Notes: generated by a model not told the origin, from the letters alone. A stretch of DNA of 64,000 nt from Argopecten irradians (GCF_041381155.1 NC_091135.1:70460888-70524887); one strand, 5' to 3'; positions 23,867 through 36,275 are shown, counted from the first letter of the stretch. Made by a program: numbers and translations.

Positions 23867-25726
23867 TTACACCAAGCTTTGGGATCTCACCCAGTCTATA
23901 AACCAACACTTTTATTCTTCCATTGTGTTTTATATTAAGCTCCTACAGTAGATGATTTACATTAGTACGTCACTACGGTGAAGTGCAAAGTACTGTTGTC
24001 AGTCAGTTTATATATTTCCCCCTTTATTTCTTTTTTTACTTTTGATATACAAATATATTAGCATCAGCAAAAGACGCCCTTTAGTGTGGAAAATCACTTG
24101 TTATCAAACCTGTTATTTACTTAAAATAACTTTAATTAAAAAAATTTACTAGGAAGAAGCCAAATATTGATAGCTGCCAGAGTTATGTCCCTTTCCAAAT
24201 TTCACATTAATCGATATAGGGGGCGCTGGGCAATCGTCCCTTTCAAAGAGTCAACGATAAACTGCGAGGATGTACACTCGAAGATATTCAGGATATTATG
24301 ATGCTTATCAAATTCGATGTATTTATGTCAAAAGAAACAAAATGAAACCTTAACAAATATTAGGAATTAATCAACTTGCGAATGAAGGACCCTGAAATTG
24401 TACTATTAAGACATTAAAGTTCACCTATGATATCTACCAATCTTGTTTCTAAGTAATAGTATATGTGGTGTATTTAAAATAAAAAAGTATAACATCTCAA
24501 ATGTTATTATAAAATTTTCTTAATTTGTTTTTGAAATATGTCTGCCATTGACTTTTTCAATTTATCACAATAACTGTTCAGTTATCTGCATACATGTATT
24601 AGTGCTTTGCATCACCCACTGTCTCTTATATATATTATAATATTATACATTTAGGGGGTAACATTATGAACCATAACTCGATCTTAAATTTAAAAAGAAA
24701 TATAATGATGACTTTGTATGGAGTGTGTGATATTCTGTCCAATTACATTTGGTACCAATTAAAGCAGTTCGGAGCTTGATATGAGTTTCTCTTTAGCTGG
24801 GCTCTCCTCCGTCGACAAGTTCATTAATGCAGTTTTATTTGTTATCTAGAAAAGGTATTTTTTACAAGCTGCAAAGTAAGTATTTGAGGCATCACATGCC
24901 ATACCTAATCTTATGGATATAAATTGGGACCATTAGATCGTGATATCTTATTATCGAATTACCCAGATTCACTATAAAGATATACGACAAAATAGGAATT
25001 ATATAATTTACAATCAACTCTTAGTATTAATATTGAACTGTACAGCATACTTTATAAAAATGTAGAAAAATATCCACACCGACTGGGAATTAGGGGACAT
25101 ATATAAAAGTCTTTCTACAGGTTCAAGTACCATAAATTCCCTGTACAATGTACTATTTTAATAAAGTCTTGTGGTTGTTTGTTGTTGAGTTAGATCTGTT
25201 TAGATCCGGTATCGGTAAATGAACATAAATTGCCGTGGCTCAGTGGCTAGCCTAAATATGAAACATTGTCAAGAGGATTTTCAAAGTGCCATATTTAAAG
25301 AGCTTTTCCCCCATGTCTTTTTTAATATGTCTTAGCGAAGGGAAAGTATTTTTCTATATCATATGAAATTGTTTACACTTTATATGTTTGTCTTCTTTGC
25401 AATAGTATAACCGAGTGCTTTAATGATTAGCTTCATTGTTCTTGCGTGCCATATGAATAACATATTTTTTTTGTTTTATATCTAATATTGTAGAATCTCT
25501 AAACTAATATACTATAACTATACTCAGAATAATGTCGAGATTCAATATATTATACTCATAACCTTTTATTGAATGCCTTCAAAAATAAAATTTTGAGTTC
25601 CACTCCGTCTGTGTTTTTGTTTTTTTCTAATTTACCTCACACACAGCTGCGTCTATGCATACGGTAACACAACCAGGGGAGGTAATTCATCATACAATAA
25701 AATAACTATATACACATTAAATTGAA
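23867..25726. other. 3' flank of transglutaminase, no gene seen
   Basis: AT-rich sequence with no convincing ORF. It would contain the transglutaminase 3' UTR. A weak tRNA-like A-box (gtggctcagtggctag) occurs at about 25237-25252 without a matching B-box. Confidence 0.5.
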
Positions 25727-26002
25727 TTGTTAAATTGTGTTTCTTTGATATCATATGCACTACGTGTTGTTGATCCAAAGATTTGATTTGACAATTTCCA
25801 CAGTGATCATGTCAGCATATCGAACCGACTATCACTTCGTCATTGAAACATCCTTTTTTGGGGATGTGGATGTGGCGCAGTGGTAGAAGGCGCAGATATG
25901 TTTGGCTAGGCGAATTGGGTGCCGTAGATCGTGAGTTCGAGGCCCGGATAGGGCACGAGTCAATAAATTGTTATGCTTTGTTAAATTGTGTTTCTTTGAT
26001 AT
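25727..26002 (+). mobile_element. tRNA-derived SINE-like insertion with 25-bp direct repeats
   Basis: An A-box-like tggcgcagtggtagaagg (25873-25890) and a B-box-like gagttcgaggc (25933-25943) are spaced as in a tRNA-type pol III promoter. The segment is flanked by an exact 25-bp direct repeat, ttgttaaattgtgtttcttt+gatat (25727-25751 and 25978-26002). That is compatible with a long target-site duplication from LINE-mediated insertion. About 100 bp of non-tRNA sequence precedes the A-box. It is not a foldable standard tRNA, as the arms are incomplete. Confidence 0.65.
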
Positions 26003-27556
26003 TTCGCATTAAATAGGTATAATGTATATATGAAACATTTTTAGGATACAATACCTATTTAGAATTAGGTACATAGAACAATGGTCAGTACAAACGATCG
26101 CTTTATTCTACAATTAGTGCGGAGAGTTAAGCATAAAATCGTGCACTTGGTGATACATGTATGGAATTTTGCAAATTGCTACTATGACCTAATATAAGGT
26201 ATTTGGGAACGGGACCCCAACCGGATCTTGCTGCTTTTTTAATTATGGCTACAACAAAAATATTTAAAGCATACGTTCTTAAAATCAAATTGATGTAGAA
26301 TCCCAATTTTTTCCATACCTATATTTTCAGGGTAAGTGAATCCAAATATGAGCAAAAGTAATTGGTAAAAGTTGTTGGCCATCTTAATCTTCAAACTGGC
26401 CAACATAGAAATGTTGTTATCTAATATCTTTGAAAACTAATGGATAAAGCATTTAATTTCTGTTCTATGCTTATTTTTTCAGGGTTTCTTAATGTGATTG
26501 TTAGTAATCGGTTTCAAAATGGCCTACATAGAAGAGAGAGTTCAAATTCTAATACATTGTATCCTGAAAACTAATTTCATGTAATATAAAATCCCATTTT
26601 TTGCTCTAAACATATATTTTTAGGGTAACTAAATGCAAATATGAAAGTTAGTAATTGGTAAAGATGTTCTGTCAGCCATCTTGGTTTTTTTTCAAAATGG
26701 CCGCCATATATACTTTAAAAAAACCACTGCTTTTATTTACATGATAACTTTAAACAAATGAAAAAGGCCTTTGGTCACATTGTTTTTCAATATGGCCACA
26801 ATTTCATAATTAAGAGGGTAGATACATGTAAATGAATAATTTCTGGGATCTTGAATTCGTTAATAAAAATACTATTCACGAGTGTTTATTTATTTATTTT
26901 TTTTGTAATTCTTTTATGACACTTTGGATAAATGAAAGAATTACAAAAAAGTTCACGGGTGTTATTTTAATAGCCCTCCAACTGGAACAAAGGGCAAAGG
27001 GATGATACAGTTTTTTGTTGTGTTGTTCCATCGGTCTGACCGTCCTACCAGCACTCCATTTTTCATCCTTTTTACATGGTTTTGTCTGGACTTTATCACC
27101 GATACCCTGAAACATTAGAACTTACAATCTGATGAATAGTTTGAGAGGTTGTTTATGGCGTAATTAAACCAAATCACTGTAACATATTCTTTACTATTTG
27201 TTTGGGCTATATTTCCTTTGTCATATGACACTGGAATTTAATACCTTGTGCATGGGTTAGTGGAATTGGTAGACCACATACCAAAACCAAATAACTGTGA
27301 TATATCTTTCTACCGTTGTCATTCATTGAAAAAATTATATCTTCTAGATATTAACGTACATTTATTAGAATGACAGCCTACGTTTTTATATGTTTTGGGG
27401 TATTTATAAGGATACAGCCAAAAGACACACACATCTAACCTAAAACATACTGACAACATGTCAGTCGTTTTGCTACATATATGCTGTGCGCTAAGCAAGG
27501 GCAGAGACTACCACTTTATAAAATATAGAGTATTGGATATCAACCGAAGAGGAGGT
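26003..27556. other. AT-rich sequence without recognisable gene
   Basis: No recognisable coding family or long repeat. From about 26340 to 26820 several loosely similar stretches (aaaatggcc..cata) suggest a weak, diverged local duplication. The minus-strand ORF at 26894-27115 looks random. Confidence 0.5.
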
Positions 27557-27644
27557 ATGCATCGGTATACCAACCTGGGCACGTGCAGGTTGTGAATCCT
27601 GAGCCGCGAAGCGAAGGAATGCCCAGGTTGGTATACCGATGCAT
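27557..27644. repeat. Perfect 25-bp inverted repeat (hairpin)
   Basis: The arms are 27557-27581 and 27620-27644 (atgcatcggtataccaacct... and its exact complement), around a 38-base loop rich in GCGAAGCGAAGG. A stem this long and perfect is unlikely by chance and may be a recent fold-back or MITE remnant. Confidence 0.85.
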
Positions 27645-28280
27645 GAGTGCAGGTCGAGTTCGAATCAATGATTTTTCTTTTAAGTAAATATATAATTTAC
27701 TAAAATAAAATTTGATTGGTTTTTCCAATATTGATTTTATGTGCCCCCTACGATCCAGGACCCATGCAGCCTTCCAATGTAACAAACCCCTGTGGTCTTA
27801 CCCATGTTTCATACCCTACAGCTATGCACGGACGCAGGTTGATTACCAAATATTAACTCGCGCACGTGCTCGAAACAGGTTAGTAATCAAATACTAACAT
27901 GTGCTCGTGCTTTGTAACGGACAATACGTTCAATTACAGCTCCAATCAAACAAATGAGCTATGCGGTGATATGTAATTGTATAGACTGAGCGCACGTGTG
28001 TCGATTCACGCGCTTTATGTTGGGGTTGGTGAACGCTTCAGAATACCGGTAGGGAGAAAAACAAAAATGGCTGATCTCAAAATGGGATGTGTCATAAACG
28101 ATTCTTGAAATACAAGTGTACTTATTTTTTTTTAAGTATTAATTGAATACTTTTTAACTTGCATTGTCACCTTGATTAAGAGAAATATTTTTGCAGTGCA
28201 TGCCAGGGTTTTTTTTTCCGCGAAATTATGTTTTTTATAAGAAACAGCACACGATGTTCTCCAAGAACCGGAAAATGCGT
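27645..28280. other. AT-rich spacer
   Basis: Between two inverted repeats. It contains related half-sites (cgcgcacgtgctcg, catgtgctcgtgc, gagcgcacgtgtgtcg) at 27860-28010, but no gene. Confidence 0.45.
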
Positions 28281-28429
28281 CAGCTCTGAAATGGAAATTT
28301 GCCTTTCAAGAGAGCAGTTTTGCAAGGAGCAATCTGAATGGTCAATACATTTGTAAATATATGTATTGCCAATAAGATTGCTCCTTGCAAAAATGCTTGC
28401 TTGAAAAGTCAACTTCTGTTCCAGAGTTG
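28281..28429. repeat. Fold-back (MITE-like) element, about 70-bp arms
   Basis: The arms are 28281-28350 and 28360-28429, roughly 80% complementary, with the best block ttgcaaggagcaatct. The loop is about 9 bases. No clear target duplication was found. It looks like an old miniature inverted-repeat element. Confidence 0.75.
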
Positions 28430-28636
28430 TATCGGAGCGTCTCACCTTGTTCATATAGAAGGGTAGGCTATTATATTTTTTCCAAAATCAGAAGTGCATA
28501 TCTGTAGACGCCTGTGGTGCATCCCAACATTGTTAGTCCATTATTTGTCACAGGCGAGTTTTGTAATAACTGAAGTGGGATGTGCCATGGTAAGTAGGGT
28601 ACTGGGTATAGTGTATGCTTGGTTTTAAAGAGGATA

Positions 28637-28743
28637 CATTCCTCAACGTGTCCATTATTAGAGAGAATGAACAGTAGCGCGCTCCTGCGGGCTCGATACT
28701 ACAGTATATCAATTCTCTCTAATAAAGGACAGGTTGAGGGAAT
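28637..28743. repeat. Imperfect hairpin, about 30-bp arms
   Basis: ctcaacgtgtccattattag+agagaat (28642-28668) pairs with 28712-28738 with two mismatches, and weaker pairing extends outward by several bases. The loop is about 43 bases, GC-rich (gtagcgcgctcctgcgggctcgatactac). The size is compatible with a MITE remnant or a long RNA hairpin. Confidence 0.7.
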
Positions 28744-29913
28744 TATCCATTACATAATGCACAATACAGCCATCGCGCCATATTGTAGATTATAATAAAA
28801 TCCACCAATCGACTACTAACGAAACGCCCACTGCTCACTGGTATTACAGATTAATGATCGAGAAAACATTTGTCAACTGAAACAAAATAGCACAGGACCA
28901 GGAAGGACATTGAGGAATATGATCTAAGATAGACTGTACACAACCGGAATAAAGTCGAATAATAGCCAAAAACTAATAGAACAGCCTATGTGTCACTCGA
29001 AAGATCAATCATAGACTATGATCCCACCATGGGAGACCCATATATCAAACTGAATATAGACACACAAAAAAGAGATATTCCCAATTCCTAATTCCAAAAT
29101 CTCGCGAACGCACCGCAACATTGGTATGGTGGCTAGGAATTAATACAGATATAAAAGTGGAGAAAATAAACCAGAGGAAAGCATCTTCGGTTGTAAAACC
29201 GTTATCCGGGCGCCCCAACAGGTGTACTTCTGCTGCTTTGTAACAAAAGTGATTTGGTGTTCATGAACTACTGTTTAAGGTATTTGGAACTTACGTGCTT
29301 ACCTAGTACATCCAGTACTTATGTCTTGGCAAACTAAAGATATCTTCGCGCATTAAAGCGTACCTGTGGAATTCGTGTCTGACGATGAACCACAATATGC
29401 TTTCAGGAATACAATGAATAAGCAATCGACAATATTTTCAACAGGCATTTTCTAATTTTTCACATTACCAACACATACGGAAGCGGACAGTGCAGTAAAT
29501 ATCACGAAATGAGTCATAAAGCAGGACGACATATTCAAAGCTTTGGTGGATTACAAATCAACATCTGTTGCATCAACTGATGATCCTGTGAACTGATAAT
29601 GGACAAGTCAGAACCATAGAACCCTTGACGGAGAAAATTTTAATTCCAAGATGGTCGAACTTTACTAAATTCAGAGATCATTAAGTGTTATGCATATAAC
29701 TACAACCAGTATCTCATGCCGGAAAAGAACTACCTGAAATTCACACAGGAGAGGAAGTGCGGATCACGCTGGACAATCAGGACACGGGGAACCCCATGGG
29801 TCATACGACATGCGCTGATCCAGAACGGCGTTCATACATCGTCGCGACACCAAATGGGGTGTAAAGGAGGAAAGGTAATCCTCCACAGAAAGTGAAACGC
29901 GATTACAATGCAG
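28744..29913. other. No gene recognised; possible decayed exon at 29710-29875
   Basis: Mostly non-coding. The stretch 29735-29860 reads as HTGEEVRITLDNQDTGNPMG and further plausible residues before an in-frame stop. It looks protein-like but I recognise no family. It may be a decayed exon whose continuation was amplified into the tandem repeat that follows. Confidence 0.35.
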
Positions 29914-30280
29914 TTAAGGGTTACCTAGAAATTGTCATTACTGATCTGGACTTCCCGAGTGAGCAGTTAGGGGTTACCTAGAAATTGTCATTACTGATCT
30001 GGACTTCCCGAGTGAGCAGTTAGGGGTTACCTAGAAATTGTCATTACTGATCTGGACTTCCCGAGTGAGCAGTTAGGGGTTACCTAGAAATTGTCATTAC
30101 TGATCTGGACGTCCCGAGTGAGCAGTTAGGGGTTACCTAGAAATTGTCATTACTGATCTGGACGTCCCGAGTGAGCAGTTAGGGGTTACCTAGAAATTGT
30201 CATTACTGATCTGGACGTCCCGAGTGAGCAGTTAGGGGTTACCTAGAAATTGTCATTACTGATCTGGACGTCCCGAGAGG
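29914..30280. repeat. 53-bp tandem repeat, seven units
   Basis: The unit is gttaggggttacctagaaat + tgtcattactgatctggact + tcccgagtgagca. The first three units have gacttcccgag and the last four gacgtcccgag, so two sub-variants expanded as blocks. One frame of the first unit reads GYLEIVITDLDFPSEQ. 53 is not a multiple of three, so the array cannot be a coding repeat. Confidence 0.93.
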
Positions 30281-33249
30281 TAGTGAGGTTAAAACACTGG
30301 TGACTGATTCAAGTAATTCGCGTAAATCTGGTACTGCTAATAATGAATATCAAGATTTAATATGTTATTAAGAAAATGATAGTAGGCAATTTTATGCAAG
30401 TAAAATGATCACAGCTTTAACAGTTTGCTGGTTCTTCCTTGGTGTCAATTATGACCTAAGGGCGAGATAATACTTCGCCTTATTTATCTATTTTGTACAG
30501 GAAGGAAGTAAGGGGGTCTGGCTATCATAGTTAATCGCCCATTGGTAAATTGGTAACATGTGTTTCCGATCATATAAGGTCAGAGCGATAAATACTCTGA
30601 CTGAGCAATGGGATTAAAAGCCTTACATTAGTAAATCAGCACTTAACTATTCTAACTGACCAATGGGAAATCATGAAAATAATAGAACTATGCCCTCTGT
30701 AATAAAATGAGCTGATAATTAGTGAAATGTAAGGGGAACTAAGATAATTCAAATAATGAGCTTAAGATACGAGGGTTTAGGAATAACAGATAAAATGCAT
30801 CACAAATGGAACAAAAGAAATAGTATATGTTATTGTCGGTAGTTTTGGATTCTCTAGCCGCTGGCCAGCGATCTGACAGCCTGTAGATGAGATAGCAGTG
30901 ACTGGAGTGGTCAGAGTGAGGCCAGGCTGTCAGCACAGATGAGGAAGGGGTGTGGTGGATTTTGGAATTTAGATAGTTGATTTAGTGTATTTTAGGTCGC
31001 ACGTGCCTTTTTAATATATGCACAAAGGGGCGGGGCGGAGTAGGTGCTAGGTTGTTAGGTATACTGGGAATCTAGGGAGTTGAGAGAGAGACTCCAGGAT
31101 GAAAGCCACAAACCAACATCCCCCGGACGGGGGTCCGAGGGGTTAGGAACTAGAGTATGTTAAGGATATGTAAAACACAACGCGAAGTACTATTAAAATA
31201 ACTCTTAACTAAATACCATGTGTATGTGTTGTGTCACACCTGTCTGATGTGAAAACATCAACACTTCTAAATTTGCAAGCTAGGCGGCAGCAGACAAATG
31301 CCTTTCTTTTTCTTTTCCAAACTACTCTAAAATCCCCCCCCCCCCCCCTTTTAACTTTGAATAATGATATTAGATTATTGCTGTGGATGTAGTAATTAGT
31401 ATAGCTGGAGGACTGTAGTATACATTTATTCTATAAAAATAGCTGTATTGTTATACTGTTATATTTTATGATTATGTAATGCGCAACAAACTATGGTCTG
31501 AATTTCACCCAAACCAATGTGTTTGATATTTTGCCCAAAGGGCTAGCATCTTCTGCTAGAATTCGGATTGATATGAGAGTGTGCGTGAAACTCCTGTTAA
31601 TCGGAGTGGTCCAACTTCATCAATACCTCCTGTCATAACCTGCTATGGATTTGTCTGGGACGGTTAATTTACTTCGGTGAATGTCTAATTACTTCTAGTT
31701 GTGTAAGAACTTTCTTTAGTTAACCGTTTTCTTATTCCATGCACCATCATTGGACAATCCACTTTCTATATGACCAATTTTGATAAAGTGATCGTGAATG
31801 TTTATGATAATGATATTATTGACACACTGTTCAGAGTTTAATAGTCACTTGAGTTCAAGTCAATTTGTTTTGGCAGCTAACCGAAAATGCGAACAAACGA
31901 TGTTGAATTGTTGAACCGTTTACTGTACAATACAAAGGTGTTACTGTACAATACAAAGGTGTAATTTATTTAAAAAAAATAAAATAAACTATCATAATCC
32001 AGTTTAGCATCTGTGGGTAAATGATTAGACAAATCGAAAGTGTCTAGTTCTTCCTGAACATTAAAGGAACTTATTTAAGATAATTATACCCGACTTACAT
32101 CTTGATTACGCAAGGGATGATCAATTTCTGTGTGATGCACACGTACAGCGACATTTACGTAAAATACAACTTTCGACCACTGCAATTAAAGCCGGAAACC
32201 GGAGCGGGACCGAAAATTCCGGAATTAATTTTTTCCGTGTCAGAACACAATTAACATTTATAAAATAAGTTGATTGTCAATAGTGTTGTTTCCTCGTGAA
32301 AGGGGAGACAATAGGTTCGATTGAAATACTACACTTGAGGAAAGAGATATTGTTAGGTTTAAATATGTAATGTTGTGCATGAGTTGTACAGGTATGTAAA
32401 TCATGAGCTGAATAAATCTGTACAATGTTCTACGGCAATGTCTCCTTTACAGTTTGTTTCCTGGTACGGGGTACACATTATTGGGATACATATGTGTACA
32501 TATCCCTGGGTGTTCGGTGACAAGGATATTCGTCATGTGCATATGAACTACCCTGCCAGATATTCGAATTCATTGTGTGTAAGTGTAATTTGGTTTGTAT
32601 CAGTTTCTATCTGTCAAGCTGGCAATCCTAATTTAGTGGTTTATGCAGCGTTTGTGATAGTCGCCATAAGTTTGAAGCTTTGTTATTCTCCATAAGATCG
32701 CTAGTTATTTGGAGCAAGCATTTTTTTACCAAGTCGTCTACAAATCGTTATATTGTCAACGAGCTTTGTAGAATGAATTTTGGTGAGTATATTATTTTCA
32801 TTATTCGTTACGGTTCTATGCTATTTCATCAAATTTGGAACTAATCAAAAATAAATTATTAGATATTATGTCCAGAACAATAGGAAACTAGTCATATACC
32901 AACTAAAGCATTTTGATTAGAGATATTCTTTCGTAATAATAATGCCCATATAACATATACGTTGTAAATTCTTATTATTGGGTTTTGTTCATCGTCCAAT
33001 GCAATGGAGTATAAATAAGATTGTTGTCAGGGAACACAGAGATACACTAAGCCAGATGAGTATTTGTAATAAGATTTTACCTAAAACTCTGCATTCTTCA
33101 AATAAACACTATATAAATATTTATATGATTAATTTAAAGAAAAATCCTTACGGACGAAATCTATAAGAACAATAACGACTGACTAGAGAGCGCTTTCGCC
33201 CCATTCAAGGGAGCTCTTCAAACAGCCTCAAGAGCTCCAACATATATAT
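30281..33249. other. AT-rich intergenic or intronic sequence
   Basis: No convincing gene. A run of 15 C occurs at 31334-31348. ttactgtacaatacaaaggtgt is duplicated in tandem at 31920-31962. ORFs at 32375-32695 (+) and 30739-30936 (-) resemble no known family. Confidence 0.5.
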
Positions 33250-33422
33250 ATGGCACAAGGAAGTAATTCCAACCGTGTGGGCAAAAGAAAATTGTCAAAT
33301 TTTCGAGGCGATCTGCCCCTTTATCAAGACATATAAAACGAACACGATGACATAATAGGATACGAACAGTAATGCGGGACAAAGTAGATAACTATTAAAC
33401 TATACAGCACAATGGAGCGCAA
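33250..33422 (-). repeat. Dispersed repeat, copy 1 (minus)
   Basis: The reverse complement closely matches 51701-51873 over about 170 bp (shared cccgcattactgttcgtatc, gataaaggggcagatcgcct and cacacggttggaatt). The two copies are 18 kb apart in opposite orientation and flank the Gypsy element. Beyond this copy, at 33181-33240, the minus strand carries gggcgaaagcgct, a motif type also found at 63620. The element class is unknown. Confidence 0.85.
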
Positions 33423-34089
33423 TAGTCGATTTTCCAATTATACGAGTCTTAAGCGGCGCGCCTATTTTCTTCAATGACATAAGCAATATGCCAGACATAC
33501 GCGAAGCGAAAGTAGGTTTTCACCACATGCAGACAATCCGAAACCTGGCCTGAAATGAAGTAAAAATAGGGTAAAACACCTTTGTTGGGGCATCTGCAAT
33601 AATCCATGTTTAGTAGCAAAGAATAAATGCACAGGGTCAAGTTGATTAATTTCTCTACGACAAATCGGCAGTTTGAACGATGTAAAATGTAAATAAAGCG
33701 ACACAAATATGTTAAAAAACATTATGTTGCGAGGAGAACTAGGACCACAAAACACCCAGATACCCAACCTGCATGTTGAACATCATGTATTGCAATAAAA
33801 GCAGGAAAACGGAGACCTAAACAAGACATCATCAACTTATACCATAGATCTACATATGCATGGACATGTAGGCCTAAGCTCTTACACGTACAAATGTAGC
33901 TATGACAGGGGTTTAGTAACTCTCATATTGAATTAAGGCATCGTAATATCTGCAGCATTTATTTTAATCTCTTTTAGAGTACCTTATAAGATCTCAATAA
34001 CATATATAACAATGTTTTATGTATGATAAATAGAGGATCTTAATCAGACTTACATTTTTTTATTAGGATTTATTAGGACTATTGATGGA
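33423..34089. other. Spacer to Gypsy element
   Basis: Overlapping minus-strand ORFs at 33449-33767 resemble no recognised protein. The stretch ends at the 5' LTR; the five bases before it are atgga. Confidence 0.45.
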
Positions 34090-34263
34090 TGTTTCATAAG
34101 GAAAATTTGCATTTTATTTCATTTCTTTATTTTCCTTATGAACCTTTATTTACCTTAAATATGTTGTAATATATACAGTTTCCTCTACAAAACTTATACA
34201 TTCTTTGTAATTGTCGTCTTGAGAACTGATATCTTAATCTTATGGGAAATGTCACCACCTTGA

Positions 34264-34270
34264 GTATAAA
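34264..34270 (+). promoter_or_regulatory. TATA box of 5' LTR
   Basis: TATAAAA inside the LTR about 175 bp from its start. The same motif is at 44641-44647 in the 3' LTR. Position and sequence fit the U3/R core promoter, with transcription expected near 34295. Confidence 0.65.
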
Positions 34271-34666
34271 AGTATTTTTGGGTTTGGTCAGTCTTATTAA
34301 GCTAGGCTTTTCATATTTTCTTCAGTACATAATCCTTAACAGAAAATTATACATCTGCTATTTACCGAAAAGCTCAAACCACATTGACTCTTCCGGTCAG
34401 TTCTGACACCGAGAACAATTGTTGTTGTCCGAGAATTAAAACAAGGTGAGCACTTGCAATTAGTCCCGGTCAAAGCCATTAGCATGACGTAACAGTATTA
34501 GTGACGGGTTGAGTTGAAATATTTGGGCGTAAAACCCCAGCTTACGTTCGACCAATCAAAGTTTTGTCATTGATATTTGTATTTTGAGTTAATTTTTATT
34601 ATCCAATCAAATTCTCGTCTTTTCGCGGACAGTCACGTTAAAGTGTCTCTAGTGCCCAAATTCATC

Positions 34667-34731
34667 ACTTCTCTCTGGGACAGAATAAAGACCACAGTAA
34701 ACTTAATCGGCTGTCTCCTCATATTTTACAG
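34667..34731 (+). repeat. 65-bp LTR-internal direct repeat, copy 1
   Basis: acttctctctgggacagaat...ctcatattttacag, containing AATAAA at 34684-34689. It is identical to 36153-36217, 45043-45107 and 46529-46593. It is followed by gtgagc, a strong splice-donor-like sequence. Confidence 0.95.
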
Positions 34732-36152
34732 GTGAGCATTTTCTATTTTATTGTATCTAAAACATGTACATTATTTTATAAAGTTTGTAACGTTAGCCAA
34801 TATGCATCAATACTTTTTAGTTATTTTGTATCACGTCTCAAGAAAATACAATAATATATTTGAAATGTTAAATGCATTATATTTGACATTGAATGAATTC
34901 AGATATGATTTTTATATATATTTTTTAATGTAACTTACAATGACCGTATATAAGCGATCAGTCTACTGATTTTTCCGTATTATCTGTTTTTATGCACATG
35001 TTGTGAATGAGGAATATTTAGCGAAAACTATATCAAATGCTTTGCAAAATTTATTTGTATATCACGGCATTGATTATGCATCAAATTAAATATTAGTAGT
35101 GTGCTACCTATTCTAAAAGTATAGCTGTTTAGAGTTATCGCCCTTTGGTTAAATGCTGCATCAGCAACTGTAAACATGGCAAGAGGTTTCAAAATATCCT
35201 TTATTCACAACTACAGATATTCTGTCCTTGTTCGACATGTATTTCCTTGTTCAGGTACCTGTTTGTTTTATGCGTAATTGATTATAACCTTCTGAACCTA
35301 TGATTTATTCAAATCAACGCTTATTATATTTGAATACTGCTTTTCGCCCATTCACCTTTTACACATGCAGATTCTGATATCTGAAATAACCATTGCATTG
35401 TTAATAAGCTGCATATATAAATACTTGGGTTCAGAATGTTATTATATTTCTTGCCATACTTATTTTATGTGAATACATATTTTATAATCTGAAACTGAGG
35501 TACTGTCTTAGTGTCAGGTTTTGAATATTATAATACTTATGCTTTTATTTGTGTACATATAACATTATCTTTGGAAATTGTCTTTTGTGAATCTAAAATC
35601 CTATTTTTCGAATACTTTATGAGCTTGAAACATTTTGTTAATCAGAAGTAAGCACATTCAAAAGTCAATTATTTCAAATTAAATAAACATTAACTATAAA
35701 CATTTATTCTGTTAATGAGTTAAAATTAACTATTTTATCACAAGACAATTATTATGTTTTGTGTAATTCAAGATATTTCCAATTCTCATTTTGTTATTTT
35801 GCTGAAGACTGAGGCATTAACAATACCTCTCACTGCAAGTGAACTCTACCACATCTAATTTCCCCCCATTTAAATATATTGATTATTCCCCTTTGTTCAA
35901 AGCTAAAGCCTTGACCTTTGAATTATTGTAAAGTCTCAAATTTAACAAGATCTTAACTTATGTTGGATTAATTTCAATGTAAATACAGCTCATTCATTTA
36001 TTTTAATTCTACAATTGTAAATGTTCAAATAATCCTTATCATGTCCTTGTCCATTATTTGTAACTGACAATTAATCTCTATTAAGTCAATTGTCCATGTC
36101 CATCTTAATCTATAACTATGATGTTCTGTAATGATTTATATTTTGTATTATG

Positions 36153-36217
36153 ACTTCTCTCTGGGACAGAATAAAGACCACAGTAAACTTAATCGGCTGT
36201 CTCCTCATATTTTACAG
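36153..36217 (+). repeat. 65-bp LTR-internal direct repeat, copy 2
   Basis: Exact copy of 34667-34731. Its last bases, catattttacag, form an acceptor-like 3' splice site, followed by aaacaacataaaataaacacc up to the primer-binding site. Confidence 0.95.
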
Positions 36218-36262
36218 AAACAACATAAAATAAACACCGAACACCAAAACGCGGTGAAAGCT

Positions 36263-36275
36263 TGGTGGAGAAACC
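36263..36275 (+). promoter_or_regulatory. Primer-binding site (PBS)
   Basis: tggtggagaaacc starts with TGG, complementary to a tRNA 3' CCA, two bases after the point where the two LTRs stop matching. This position supports the 2.17-kb LTR boundary. The tRNA identity was not determined. Confidence 0.65.

Larger units (their letters stand above)
34090..36260 (+). repeat. 5' LTR (2171 bp)
   Basis: Starts tgtttcataaggaaaattt and ends at gcggtgaaag, immediately before the primer-binding site. TATA box at 34264; poly(A) signals at 34684 and 36170. A 65-bp segment occurs twice inside it (34667-34731 and 36153-36217, identical). The segment between them starts gtgagc and ends tttacag, like an intron. 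The usual CA at the LTR 3' end is missing at 36260, although TG...CA would fit a short 641-bp version ending at 34730. Confidence 0.9.

Noticed and set aside
25861..25960. Functional tRNA gene
   Set aside because: A- and B-box matches exist but the cloverleaf arms do not form, so a SINE head is more likely.
12384..30280. Common origin of the 32-bp and 53-bp repeats through shared 'gatctggact'
   Set aside because: The shared stretch is short and the rest of the units cannot be aligned; likely coincidence.
32375..32695. 106-codon plus-strand ORF
   Set aside because: Composition and lack of any recognisable motif suggest a random frame in AT-rich DNA.
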